From assembly GCA_009617715.1 (NCBI GenBank), contig VTFK01000269.1, forward strand, positions 992,001 through 1,056,000: a stretch of 64,000 nucleotides of DNA, given 5' to 3'. The translations under genes were made by a program, and so were the position numbers. The stretch is from Plectrocnemia conspersa. Its lineage: Eukaryota; Arthropoda; Insecta; Trichoptera; Polycentropodidae. The notes below the pieces were generated by a model. It was given only the letters and a program-made list of their open reading frames with translations, was not told where the DNA came from and did not search any database. Below, one piece after another: positions 14,601 to 29,600 of the stretch. Numbering within the stretch: the stretch's first letter is position 1; every line of letters begins with the position of its first letter.

Positions 14601-17600
14601 TCTAATAGAAATTGAAAATGATGTAAAACATATGTACATTTATCTATTTTTCATTATATAAAAACACAGACTGGATCTTTAACTGAGTAATAAAATCAGA
14701 ATTTCGCAAATTCCATTGCATAAATAATGCAGCAGTTACATCTAGCTGACAATATGACACCTATTCATTTATCATAGCGAATTACTGATATTTTTTACTA
14801 ATATTACAGACAAATGTTTTATTAAATTTCTGATATGAAAAACGACCCCGCATCGAATAAAGAGAATCATCCATATGAATCAATATTATATGCTTTTATA
14901 AATGCATTAATTGGTTGTACTATTTTAATTTTAGTTTTATGTAAATATTGAGTATACATAAAAACGCGTGCTAAGATTTTTTCAATGTAAAGTTTTTTCA
15001 GCAAATCTCATTTTAATTTAATGTTTGAGAGCCCTAGGGGCTTGATGACTTCGTAGCCAGTGAGAATCAGGGTGGCAGGGTGGAATCTAGTTAGTTTTAT
15101 TACATTATATTTACATATGATGCGACAGACGATAAATGACGAGATGTTTTCTCCGAGCGGTGGTGGAGAAGCTGGCGCAGGGTTGATGTCTGGAGGCAGT
15201 CTCAGGTCGTATCTTCGCCTCTGTTGATGGGGGCGCATCTACCAAGCGGGGTGAATCTGCTGATCTCTTCGAGTGTCTGACTGGTGTTGGTGACTGCCTT
15301 CTCCTCATCGAAGTCCAGGCTTAAATATCCAGGGCTGCAAAGCTTGCTGACCAATCGCAATAACACGAGAATTTCTCGTTTATAATCAGGGACGTCATTT
15401 CAGATTTTTCCGGGGGGGGGGAGGGCAAAAGTTGACCAGCCAGTAGTGCGCTTTTTTAATATTTCCATTTCATTAAGATTCATAGTATTTCATTGAATGA
15501 CATATATTTTTCTGGCCAAATTGAGGTGGGGACAAATGCCCCCACCTGCCCCTTCAAATTACGCCCCTGACATATTACCGGTCGTCGTCTTTCGGACATT
15601 GCAGAATAATATTATTAATTAAGCAATATTTTGTTACAACGTATGTCACATATTTTTCTAAAAATATTTTATTGGCCAGCTACTATTTATTTTTCAAATA
15701 AATAGTCTTACAAGTTAAATAAATAAATCATCTTTAAAATGCATATATTTGGACGCAGATAGAAATGCCATATTTTTTTAATTTCACGTCGATAAATAAA
15801 TACACGAAAAAGTTTTATAGTTGAGAGAGAAGTTTCTAGCCATGCAATATTTTTTATTACTTTAAATTCAAAGAGTTTCGGTCAGTCATTGATCCCTTAT
15901 TCAGCATGAACTTTTTGCGTGTTTTTTTTCGTGTGGTCTATAGTCAATATCAAGTAGCCTATGGTTAAATCAAATGCCGGGTAATGTGACCGCTACGTTG
16001 AATTTGTTATTCAAAACCGTTATCTGAGTGATATACAAGATCCACTAGATATTGTATAACATTATAAAGATAGATTTGATCGTATATGAGTCATTTTGCT
16101 TAGGACTTGATACTCTAATTCAATCATTAATTAACACTAATAAAATTGCAAGTAACTTAAGGAGTGGCAATCCCCTAATGACAGTACGATAAAAAGGGAG
16201 AAAAATAATTATAGGGGTGTGGCAAAGTAAATATTGACAGTGTTGTTGGAAAAATTAGATGGAAAAGTTTATGTTTTAAGAATTGTTTTATAATATTTAA
16301 CACTAATTTAAATATAACAGTTAACTTTAAATGTGAACGTGTGATTATTCGTATATCGTACCGTTATCTTTTGGTGTATATTGTAGTGTAGATAGCATAT
16401 TGGTGCAACAAACTAATAAGCATCGATCAATTTTCACTCAACAAAACAACTTTATTAACTAGCATCATAACAATTCGCCATGTGTTCAAATACGTTTGTA
16501 TGCATATAGCACCAGAGACATTGTTTGATTTAAATCGTCTTTCAAGGTCAAATCGAATCTTCCTAGTTGACATTAATATCTGTCGCATGCTGTTGTTTCC
16601 TTCGCCAATTACTTATGATATTATATGTCACTTTATCAGTCATAGTGAAAATGTATTCATATATGTCAGATAAGTCATTCTAATATGTATAAGTTTATCT
16701 AAAAATAAATTATTTTATAACATATATAATTTAATATTATTTTCAGGGTCGTGTGGTGCCGAATGAGACGCAATTCGAGCTTTTATTTTTTAATTAATAT
16801 CGGTATTACTTTTTAAGAATACATATTATATTGTGGGTAGATAATCTCTGGTGGAGGCAGGCCATCTGGGGGTGCCTAGTCTTCATGACGCAGTTTTAGA
16901 TACAGTCTCTGGGAGGCCCTTCTACAGAGTTGTCGTCTTTTCCAAATGGTTGGGTTGAGGGGGGGGGGGGTCGAAGACTAAGGTATGTGCCGCCCAGGGC
17001 GATCCCTCTAAGATTGCCGCCCCCCCCCCCATATTTTTTTGCAGGGAAAAACAGCATTTCTTAAAAATATAAATTGGATTTAGAAAACTTATTCGATGTT
17101 TAGTGCATTCAGGGTTAAGTCATCCCATCGCGAATATGCCGCCCCACACCAGCTCGACGCGGCATTGAAATTTTGTGAACATGAAATATGAAACAAATGA
17201 ATATGCTATAAAATGGAGAAATTCGTTCAGATGTGGTCCATGGAGATTATAGCTTTCGGTACTGGTATTTTAAAATCAATATTGGAATACCAAAATGTAG
17301 AGTAAAATTATGTATAAATAATATGCGTTACCTCGGCAAAGACTGAGCTATCACTGCCTATCCATGGCTTGTATCTGTCATCTGGCGGAGGGAAGGGGTT
17401 CTTAAAACCATTTTAGATCAGGATGACTAGCCGAAACTTCCATCGGCAAGTCATTCTCTTTCTTCTTTCTTGGAAACCAGTTATTATCTGGCTTCGAGAA
17501 GCGGATTAACATGCAGTCATTACATAATCAATACTGATATTAATTGGAATCTTATTCGGAGTATTAGCTTATATACTCTGTGAGAGGAAATGAAACTCCT

Positions 17601-20600
17601 CCACTCATCCGTGCTTTTTTATGAATATGAGCTTAAAGGCGTAAATTGAATTTGCACAAAATTCCATTTATATTGCGATTTTTCAAATTTTGCTTATGAA
17701 CGGTTTTTCTATTCCGCAGTTATGCTTCGAAAATCCGTTATCTTTTAGCAACATTTTTTTACATGTAGCTTTGAATTAGTTGTAAAGTTGACATTTTTAT
17801 GGCGTAATTTGTTAATATTTGCACGCGCACTATTTTTTAATGTAAATTCATTTATAAGAGCTTTACTATGGATGACATATAATTAAAATAAATCTTTATT
17901 TTGTTATACCTTGGAATTCAAGAAATCTAATTTTATGCATCTTGTTTATGTAAGGATGCAAACAAATCCTAGAATTTTCAGCAGGAAGTAGCATTTCGCA
18001 CATGTGTTTCTGTCTCGAATATCTTGCTATATTGCAGCATCCGCGTGCTTCAGAAGCTATCCGTGTGCTTGTTTAATTATAGAATAAAATGACGACGCAT
18101 CAAGATCCAAAACGGTTGGGTCGATGCTTTATTTCTTTGTTTATATCTCCGCAGCATTAGCGCAAGAGCAAAAGTCAAGGAACTATCTGAAAATCATTGT
18201 CTTGCAGTTTAGCAGCAAGTCATGCGCGCGCGACTTTGGTTAACTTTGTTTATATATAACTAGCACATAGCGTATTCTGACACACTTAAAAAGTTATTTT
18301 TGAGTTTGTGTATCGCATAAAATCATGCTTGAATTCGAATTCAAAGAAATTCGCATGGGCTCTGATTTGCGATATAAATACTGGAAAATAAATAGGCACT
18401 AAGTGCTATCATATAAAAGCCGATAAACACATATTTTTAAATATCATTAAAAGTGAAATTTTAATTGAATAATAATTTACATTAAAGGAAAAGTTTAAAA
18501 GAAAGTACATTATTTTTTATTTTAAAGAATATAACATAAATTTTTTTATAGCTCTTTGTTCGTATTTTTGCTTCTAGACCCAAATAAAAAATCAAAAAAA
18601 CATAATTGAATCTTATTTTCACAAATAAATAAATTGATAATCATAATAATAGTGTTATGTAATACAAAAAATATTATGGTTTTTAATAATTTTGACCTAT
18701 CACATATGTTATCGTGAGGTCACGTCCTTCGCTATATTATCGCATGATTTATTACTATATTCGTTAAAAATTAGGTATTTGATTTGATATCGATCAACGG
18801 AAACGAAAATTTGCAAATTTAGTGAATTTAATTGCTGTCACGTTGTTTTACCATATAATAGACAGATAACGGGATAGTAATATTCGGTAAAATGTACGAG
18901 CACACGTGTAGATAACTTTTATTTATTATTTAATTCATTTGTACAATAAAATAACTACGCGTCATTATTTTTTGTATATTTTTAACATACGTATATTGCC
19001 AGCATAATTTACGTATAATGAGCTTTTCACTCCTAAGGTATCGGTTTTAACGATTAAAGTTCAAAGCTTTAAATATTGAATTACAAGGTGTTAACTACAG
19101 TTGTCGATGCGGTCTACATTTTTATATTATATATACGGATATTACATGGTTTAATTTACAATATGGTAAGGAAAGCGATAAAATATCATATATCCTGTCC
19201 ATGGTTGAACATGTAACACGTATCTAACTATCTACTCTATCCTTTGTAATTTTAATATTGGTTTTAATGTTATTATAACGTAGATATTAATTAGTATAAT
19301 TACTATTAGTAACATATTCATTATATTGTATAATTGTCTAGTTCGATTAGTATAAAAAATGTGCAATTTAAAACCTTAATCAATTAATTGATGATATTAG
19401 AGCACGATTCTACGATGACCTTTCAATTAATACAATCATAGGTTATAGATATGTTATATGATAATACAGTAGTAATTATTTAATAGAGAGTGATCCATTT
19501 TGTGCGCAATATGAATTGTATTATGGTTATATAATATTCTACACCGTGCATATGAAGTGACCAACTATTTTTCAAAACATAGAAATTAAAAAAAAAAATT
19601 TTATTACTTTTATTATTCTTAGTACTACAAAAATCATTATCTGCACATTCATCGTCCGATAAGGTGTATATATAAATACTTCCGATTACTTGGAAGTGAT
19701 GTACGATTAGGGATGGAGATTATATACACATCGCCCAAGATGCTCCGCTTCTTTATGCGAAGCGCATGTCACTTTAACAATATATATTACAATAAATGCC
19801 GATTCGCGTTTTGTACGCTAAGCTAGCTCCTAGCGTCTTCGAATATGGCTTTCTGGAATTATTGTGAAGCTAAGTACTCTATGTCATTAGAAAGAATTTA
19901 AAGAAAAGTTATTAGATATTTCTACAGGAGAGAATACGGTCGTATCCTTATCAGTGGCGTAGCTAGGGTATGTGCCGCCCAGGGCAATCCTTAAAATTGC
20001 CCCCCCCCCCACATACATTTTTTGTAGGGTCATAAAATCAGCATTTCTTAAAATAATAAATTGATTATTATTAAGCTCTTGCTATTCGTGGATTTATATA
20101 TGTTTTAGTGCATTCAGGGTTAAGAACCACACTAGACGATCCCATCGCGAATATGCCGCCCCCAAGCAAGTGCCGCCCGGGGCGGCCCGCACCCTCCGCC
20201 CCCCCCATAGCTACGCCACTGATCCTTATTTATACCCTAGTGCCAGGGGCGTCATTTGGGAGAAACATTCCACCATCACCCTTGAACTTAGCCAAAAAAA
20301 TTCCCTGATTGTAATTATGTAATTTCTGTAAAATCATATCGGAATACATTTTTACCGGTAGATAGTCCAGGGGCGTATATTCAGGGTGTGCTAGGTGTGC
20401 GGCGCACACCCGCAAAACCATCTAAAATATAAATTTAGAAATTTAGAAAATTTAGGGCGTAAAGTGACATCATTTTGCATACAGTAGTATGCAAAATTAT
20501 AAAATTTTAATATGCAGTGTATAGTATGCATTGGTATTTGTCATTCGCTCTGAACGTTTTCGCGCGAGCGATCGTTTTGGAACAACACATATAACGCGCC

Positions 20601-23600
20601 GACCTTGCGCGCGGCCGCCGACTAAAGTAAATTGTTCCTAGATTTAACGGCTGAAGTCGATCTGTCGGCTGGCAGCGCTCAGTAGTAAAATTGGTCTTGA
20701 ATTTGGTGCGCGTACTTCAAAAACTCTTGCGTTCGTCGCTGCTTTTTTATTACATTATATCACAATAACAGGTCACTTATTTTTTATATTTTGGCGTAAA
20801 ATAGTTTATTGTCTTATTTACATATGATCAATATTTAATTTTCTATTCTAGATTATATTTTTTTATTTACCCCAATAATGATGAAGAATACTGTTGAAGA
20901 TATTTTGAATAATCCATTTTCAAAAAGAAGTTATGAAATTAAATTGAAGATAATATTAAGGAAGAAGTAAATTCAGCAAATTTTGTCGCTATTATTCTTG
21001 ACGAAACTTCAGATATAATGACGAACTCACAGCTCTCAACAGTTTTGCGTTTTGTTTATGAAGGTAAAGTTTACGAGCGGTTTATTGGCTTTACAGACGT
21101 TAGCTCTGATAAAACAGCCGATGGCTTATTTTGCCACGTTGTAAATATAATTGAAGAATTTCAAATTCAAGAAAAATTAGTTGGACAGACTTATGATGGG
21201 GCGAGTGTAATGAGTGGGCATATTAATGGTTTGCAAGCCAAAGTACTCGAAGTTTATCCATTGGCCATTTTTTTTACACACTGCTATGCTCATATGTTGA
21301 ATTTAACATTACAACAAGGTCTTTCCAATATAAAAGTGTGCAAATCATTCTTTCAAACTTTAAATGGATTGTCTGCATTCTTTTCGAAATCTTCCAAACG
21401 AATAAATGCTTTACAAGAGTTTGTAGCTAGAAGACTTCCTTCTGTTACACCTTCAAGATGGAATTATACACAAGGTTAAGTAACACAGTGCAAAAATACA
21501 GAAATGAATTTACGGACTTTTTTTCGAGACGTCGTGAAAAAATTGTGAACTATGGGACCCGACACTGTAATAAAAGCACGAGGCTTTTTTGGAAGATTTT
21601 GAAACAAGAAAACTTCTCCACATATTTTCAAACCTTTTTGGAAAAACTGATGTGTTATACAACATTTTACAATCCAAATCTTTTGACATATTATATTGCT
21701 GTAAGAAAGTTACCGAAATTTTGCAACAACTCAGACATGAACAGGAAAATAATTATGAAACATTATGGGATTCTTATGTAACGGAAGAAAAATTATCCAA
21801 GACTGAGTAATGATTTGCTTGTTGAAGAAAAGCTAACGCGTTTTGCCAACTATTTAATACAATAGTTGATAATATATGTAAGCAAATTGAAAACCGTTTT
21901 TCTTCAATGTCTAAATTGGAATATTTTCACCTTCTGGAGAAAGAAAAATATGAGCAATATAAAAAAAAATTTCCAAATGAATTACTTACCAAACTGCAAC
22001 AATTCTATGGAGCATTATTTGATTATATAAGTTTAAAAAATGAGCTTGCTGTTCTTTATCATTTACCTAAATTTGCAGAGAAATCTGTTCATGAGCTTGT
22101 ACAATTTATGAACACAAATAATCTTGAGTCAGGTTTTCAGGAAATAGATAAATTAGGCAAACTAATATTAACTCTTCCAAGCAGTACTGCTTCAGCAGAA
22201 CGTTCATTTTCTGCTCTGAAACGAATTAATAATTGTTATCGAAGTACCCCTGGCCAAGAAAGTCTATGTGGCCTTAGCTTGATTTCAATAGAAAAAGGGA
22301 TCCTTATGGATATTAAAAAGAAGAGCACTTTTTATGACAGCGTGATTGAAAAATTTATGATTAAAGAAAGAAGATTAGATTTTATATATAAATAATTATA
22401 AGTTTATGTTTATTGAAAATTTGGTATTTTTATATAATAATATTTTAGATTAGGTTTGATGTTTGTTTATTTATTTATATATGGGAAAAAGCTGTAAGGC
22501 AGTTTAGGCATGTCAAAACCTCGGCTAATAAAAATGAAAAAATGTACTTTTTTTTTTATTTTTTATAGCACATCCAATATTAACACCCACCGTACGCCAC
22601 TGGTAGATACATACATATTTTTACCAGTGAAAATATCATTTATCTGGCAAATGCTAGTAATTTACATTTACATACTTATCATTATTTTTTACATGCGATG
22701 TATAAATGTTACAGTGAATATGTATTTTTCAATGAAGTTATATTTTCACTAGTGAAGTTCAAATACATTTTCGCCAGTAGATATATATTTCTACTAGCGA
22801 AAATATAATTTAACTGATGGGCGCTAATATGCTCCTTTAAAATGTATATTAAAAACCCAAACCCAACATTGATAATATAGCAAATAGAGAGATAATTCAA
22901 CATTTGTGAGTGTGAATTTTTAATAATGTTATTAGTATACGTATATATACTATATACATATATGTAAGTGTTAGTGAAAGTTAATGTATTGTTAATGTTA
23001 AATAAAACTTTTTTGTATAAAAAGATATTAGAGGAACATGTCAAGTCACGATGGTCAGATAGATAAATAAATAAATTCGAATATCAATGCCAAAATTTTG
23101 CAGGATAATTTGTTTTAATATTTAAATTTCACCATACTTTAAAAACATCCTGTATAAATAGATAAGTAAACAAATGCGTAGAAAGAGCTAACATAATATT
23201 TTCAAGTTTATCAGTTAAAAAATATTGTGTACTAGGCAATTATAAAAAATTATTATATCGCACATGTGCCTATGGTATTATTGTTATATTTACAAAATAA
23301 ATCATATTTCTTACATTTTTAAATGAATAAAATATTATGTAGTCTTAAACATAAACTGATATAATTGATTATATCAATGTTATTATTCAAATAATAACGC
23401 ATCTGTTGTTGGTATTATTATTATTAGTCATTTATGTTGTTTTGACTCGAATGCAAAAAATTGTTTTATATCAGTAGAAATGTGTTTGTTAAAAACCAGA
23501 TACAGAAATATGATGGCCACAGAAATAAAACAGTGGTGACTAATACCTAGGGTTTTTGAAGCGGTTAAAATTGAAACCGATTAATCTTTTTGTAGTTGAA

Positions 23601-26600
23601 ATGATTCCTCAGAAACGTATTTCACTTCTGAAACATAATGGATGATATACTTCTTTGTATTTCCATAACTAATGAATATTTTTTCTGAATTAAGGCAATG
23701 AGGCAAAGAGTCTTATCTCTGTTTCTTTGCTTAGGAAATTATTTATCAATTGAGGAAAACAATAATATTTATTTAACTTAAAAATAATCGTAAAAAAATA
23801 ATTAACCAAGTCAAAAAAGCCGGTTTTCGTTAGAAACGAAAATAGGTTAATACCTATTTTCGTTTCTAACGAAAACGAAAACATACAAAATATAAAGCAC
23901 ATAGTAATTAATAAATCTGTGTATCGCTAAATTAGATTATTTTTGTTTTTTATTGTATTGTTTTAATTAGATTTTATCATATTTAATATATGTATAACAT
24001 AATAGCAACAATGCAATAAAAAAAATCTCGTAGTTTTCACCAACTTTTTTTATATTACCAATTTATATTATTTATAAACGCATTCATTTTAGTCTCAATA
24101 ATACGCATTGCGCAAGTCATAAAAAAAATACTCACAAAGGATTTAATTTGGCAACAAACCACTTATACCACACGCCATATTTAAAGACATTATAAACTAT
24201 TTAATTGTACACTTATTGTACATTTCAAGTGAGACGCGCTCCGCATAACGAATCAAAGCATCTTCGACGCCTTATCGCAGTTTGTCGATGTGAATACTTA
24301 TCTTCTTCCCTCTCCGTCTTATAATTCATTCGCGGCTAAACTTTGATTGTAGTACATTTACATGCATATCGATCATTTTCAATATATGATTAAAGAAGCT
24401 GCTTGGTTATTATATTATATAATGAGAATATTATTATAAATTAATTTATTTTTTCATGATTTTTATTATTGCATTTAAAATTCCAAACTTTCTATTGATA
24501 AACTACACTGCCATGAGTCGGAATGATTAAGCAATTCGGTCAACTATAATAGAAATTCGTGTTATCGCAGCGGGCAAGGTCTCTCCTTGTACATTGTCCA
24601 TGTTCCATAGAACACACTTCCTTATTTGATCAAAGGTCGATTGTCCTTTATGTTCATAGATGCAATCTCGAACGCATCTCGAGTTCGTTGGCATTATTAC
24701 TAGCCATTTCGTACGCAACTTGATTATCTTAAATGACCTTAATACTCTTAATTAATAGATCGATGGATCGATGGAAAATGACAATTTATTACTCGATAGT
24801 TTATTAAAACTATTTATAGAACTGTTGTTCGCAGCATGCATCTCTATCATGCATATTGCGAGAACATTGACCAGCTTATCGACTCGAAACGATATTCATA
24901 ACAGTATATTTTTTATTTATCTTATCAAAAACATATGCATAACATACTTGAAAGATGCAGGGTCTTTTCAAGTGACACTTGACTCAAATAGCGATAATTA
25001 TTAATTACTAGGAATTCAATATTGTATGAATAGCCCCCCAACGTTGTGTTTATCTTGAAATGAACATTGATTGCGATACAACAAAACACGAGTGAAGAAT
25101 GAATGAAAAGTTTGTTTTTTTAATTATTAACAGAATGCGGATGTTATTCGCTGATTTGTTGACATTAATATTATATGTAAACAACGTTCAGATACAAAAA
25201 AAGTTATTACCAATTGCTTTAAATTATGAAACACCGAAACTGGATTTTTATTTTTGATTGATTTTATTCACTGCAATAAATAAGTCGGCATTTACAAATC
25301 AAATTTAATATATTCTATCCAACTAGTACCATACCCGAAGAAAAATGAACGAAGACTATAAAAGTAGTAAGTGTTAACCGAAAGTTTTCTATATTTATTA
25401 CTCATGGAAGATATTATTTGTTCATGATAAATAATACAGTTCCAAATATCATGAACTGCTTAAATGTTGTTTTATTTTTATAAAACCAGACTTTTTAACA
25501 CCCGCCCAACAACGCATGTTGAACTATAAATATCTAGCTTTATCATAATTAAAAATCAGAAAGTCGGAGTATTCGGCGTAGTTCCACTTAATGGGAGTTC
25601 AACTGAGCTCTCGTTATTCCGAGTCGGAAGCGAAGTGACAGTTCCGATTTAAACTCCTGACGAAAATGTTAAAATTATTCAGTACGATAGTGTACCTTCC
25701 CTCCCCTCATTTCCAGATAGTGATGCCGTAGTCCATCAGTAGCTAAATCGCGACGGTCTACTACCCGTCCAGGTCGTTTCTCGTGACGACCTAGGAAGGA
25801 GGCCTGGCCTAGCGCTTGTATGCGCAGTATGTAGGCGCGAATGCCAGGATAGGTAATATCTGGTCGCTCTGGTCTAATATATGGGCCGAAACTCCTGAGC
25901 CTGATGCGACCGCGGAAGGAGGGCGTGAGCCCAAGGAGCTTCCAATACGATAGTGTTATTTTTTATTTATCCTTAAGAATTAGGGTAAGCCTATAGTCCC
26001 TTGAATTCCTTGATCCTCTAAGAAATGCCGATAATTCGGGGCGGAACCAGACTCTTTGTTTTTATCTGACACATATCTTATCAGACTCTTTCGCGTGTAT
26101 AACTGCGTAACGGTAACAAAGACGTCATTGGGGTGGGGGGGGGGCAGGTGGATGCTCTAAAATGTCTATGAAACTCAATTTGACAGTTGCGAAACGTCCA
26201 TTTTCTGTTCAAACCCAAACCTAACCCAATGAAAGTTCTAAAACTAATTATAGTTTTAGAGCTTTCATAAGGTCAAGTCCAAAATATAAACTAAGCCAAC
26301 TCATCTCTCAGGGAAAAATAAGCGAAAGGAGAACTGCACTATATTTTTAAAATGTAATAGCTATCCTTATAGATATTACAAATAACTTCTGATATGAGAG
26401 TGTTGATCGAAGTATATTCAAATCAAATTTTGGCCAATGGGAGGGTGCAAAATAATTATCACTTCTCAGAAGTCAAAAATTCACGTCAAAAGCAATAAAA
26501 TCGTGTCGGCGCCTTTGCCGCACGGTAACGAGCGTTCCCACTGCGACGGCGCCGAAACGATTGTATTGCTTTTGACGTGAATTTTTGACTTCTGAGAAGA

Positions 26601-29600
26601 GATAATAATTTTTTGCGCTCTTCTATTGGTCAGAATTCGATTTAGATGTGCTTGGTTCCATTCTCAATTATTGTAAATCATAATATTGTTATAAAGTCTT
26701 AATGTGAACACTAGATAACCGAGCGTTTTCATCGCGACGGTGACAGCACGATTTTATTGCTTTTGACGTGGATTCTAACCCCCCCCCCCCCCATTGAAAA
26801 AGCTGAAATTACGTCCATGGCACCAATCTTTATTTTTTTGTTAAAGTAGTAGTTAACAGGTTTGATTCAAGTGCTTTGGAACTATTAATGAATGTCAGCT
26901 CGGATACGCACAAATATATTGTCCCGACAACATTATTAATCTTATTTATGTATCTTGATACTTTCTTTTGGGAAATGGCAGTTGAAGTAAGGTACCAGAA
27001 AGTTTCACGTTGCGCGGCTGTCTTCATTTTTACATCAAACTATTATGGAAAACAATCTGTGAGTCTAAAAAACTAAATAATAATTACTACATAAGAATAT
27101 TATAAAACAAATATTTTTTGTACCTTGTATGATGTCTCGCGTTATCGTGGTCTAAAAGTCCACTACGCCTGTTGATCAGCCCTTGATGATTTTGATAGTT
27201 TCATTTCTTAATTGTTGTCAATCTCTCTCTTAATTGTTAGTGACAGAAGGAAATGAATTCGTTATTTGGTATCAATTAAAAAATAAATTATCTCTTCGAA
27301 ACCCCAACACAAACACATTTTGGATTCAATCACCATGCTTGTCTTTTTATTGGATTTCATTGCTGCTAGAAATTATCCACTTTTTATTCTCCATAACATT
27401 TTGTCGCGCCAAATAAGAAACACTTGCATTTATACACTGCATTAGGTTTACCAGTGTTTAGTAAGTGTGCCAAGTTTCTCAACTATCACACCGATAGTTG
27501 AGAAACTTGGCTTGAGAAATATACAAATAATTCAATAAAAGCAAGATATGTCATATGAATTTTAATCACACCAGTTATACTTCCGTAACGAATGCCATGT
27601 ATTTTGTACACGCATAGTTAATTTTAAATTTTAATTATGAGTTATTTGATAGGCATAACAATGAAAGAGTTCTCTCATACATAAATTGCCTTTATTGGTT
27701 TTTTGACTCGACTAGAGATTAATAGAATATAATTGGCGACCCAAATTGATGAACCATGGTTATTAGTTGCGAAGTCTTCACCATTTAGTCCATCGACCCA
27801 GCAATTAATATTTATCTTTAATTTGTTTCAGCTTTGGTCGGCTCGTTGGCCATTGGTACGATGTTCTTCCTATCACCGGTAGCCGGCATCCTCACCGATC
27901 GCCTCGGCTTGAGGCAGATAACGTTCCTAGGCGGCGTTTTAGCCGCCACCGGAATGCTACTCTCATCCTTTTTCTGTCACAACATCAACAGCTTGTATTT
28001 CACTTACGGCATCATGTTCGGATTGGGGGCCGCGCTCGCCTACACTCCATCACTAGCCATCCTCGGCCATTATTTCAGCCGGTACTTGGGATTAGTCAAC
28101 GGTATTGTGACTGCCGGTAGTTCAGTCTTTACCGTTATTATGCCAGTGCTTTTAGAGTATGTATTATCAACAGCTAACTTGGCCACCACTCTTCGGATGC
28201 TATCTCTGATGTCTTGCTTTATCATCTTCTGCGCTTTGCTATTTAAGCCGCAAACGAAGATTGAAAAGATGACTGATAAAAAAGACTGCGCTTCTATAAT
28301 GAAGTCACTGATATACGTAGATAATTGGAAGAGAAAAAAGTATGTCATATGGGCTTTGGCTATTCCGTCAGCTTTATTCGGCTATTTTGTCCCTTACGTT
28401 CATATGGCTACCTTTGTCCAAAAGACATTTGGAAATAAAAGTAATTTGCCTGTAATGTGCATTGGTATAACATCAGGTTTAGGTCGATTGATTTTCGGAT
28501 ACATCGCAGATTTACCTAAAGTAAATAGAATCATGTTGCAACAGATAGCCTTTTACAGCATTGGTATATTATCAATGTGCTTACCGTTCGCTTATAATAC
28601 AACCGTTTTAATAATCATAGCCCTAGGTATGGGTCTGTTCGACGGTTGTTTCATTACATTATTGGGTCCAATAGCCTTTGATTTGTGTGGACAAAAAGGT
28701 GGAACTCAAGCCATTGGATTCTTATTAGGTTTATGTTCAATACCGTTAACAATCGGACCTCCAATTGCCGGCATAATCTTCGATCACACTCAATCATATA
28801 CATTACCCTTCCTACTTGCTGGAGTGCCTCCACTGTTCGGTGCAACTGTAATGTTCTGGATAAGATATGTAAAAGATCCACCGTTGGAGGATAAATTAGC
28901 CGCTAATCAGATAGCATCGAATGCCTGGAATGATGGTAAGTACATATTAATACATAATAATTATCATATTACCAATGTAAGAAAAACCATTTAATAAACT
29001 TCAGATACATGTGTAAATGGGCTTGTCATTTTATCACATATGTGAATCAATGTTGTTTTGTGTTATTAAATAATTTAGATATTGACCGGGCTCTGGAGGG
29101 TTTTTAAATATTTGCACGAGCAAGCTTGGAAAGTGGGTGGTACACAATATCAGCAAACACAGTATTTTGATATGAGGGTTAAAATAAATATAGCTTATTT
29201 ACTACGAATAGCTTCAAAAACGAGCAATACTTGCACATCAATGTAAACGTTGATCAAATCAATTAATTAATTGAAGAGATGAAGAAAAAACTACCAGTTA
29301 TCTAACTGGCAAAATTAAAGGAGAAAATTGGAAATTAACTTAATGAACGAATCTCTTATAGTAAGTCTTATGCGAATCTGGCAAAAAAGCTAGATATAAA
29401 TACACAGATCAAAGACAAAACTCATTTATCTCATTTACAACTCCTAGATAAAATAAAAATATTGAAATTCATTTGTATATTTATTAGATTAATTACCAGA
29501 CTTATTTGTTTCTTAATGTATTTACAGATGAAAAGTGTTTCGACAAAGTCAACGGAAGCGTTCACACAACTGAGACTGTTCCTTTAACGTCGATAGGGCC

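Larger units (their letters stand above)
11886..27831 (+). other. 16-kb first intron of the MCT gene
   Basis: The intron begins GTGAGA after 11885 and ends in a pyrimidine-rich ttgtttcag at 27831. It contains a LINE tail (12370-12600), a MITE-like piece (15386-15570), hAT MITE copies (16979-17143, 19952-20221), a hAT element (20366-22602), a retroelement-like insertion (25694-25945), a long palindromic repeat (26111-26818) and several perfect hairpins. I see no nested host gene. The stretches 12800-15000, 17200-19900 and 22850-25550 show only AT-rich sequence and minor repeats. Confidence 0.7.

Noticed and set aside
20108..20421. Overlapping open frames on both strands
   Set aside because: They cross the right end of the MITE at 19952-20221 and the hAT left end; they are by-products of GC-rich repeat sequence.
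22709..23044. 111-codon minus-strand open frame
   Set aside because: The protein is low-complexity (Ile, Asn, Tyr, Leu), as expected from AT-rich DNA, and overlaps the AT-rich repeat copy at 22603-22840.
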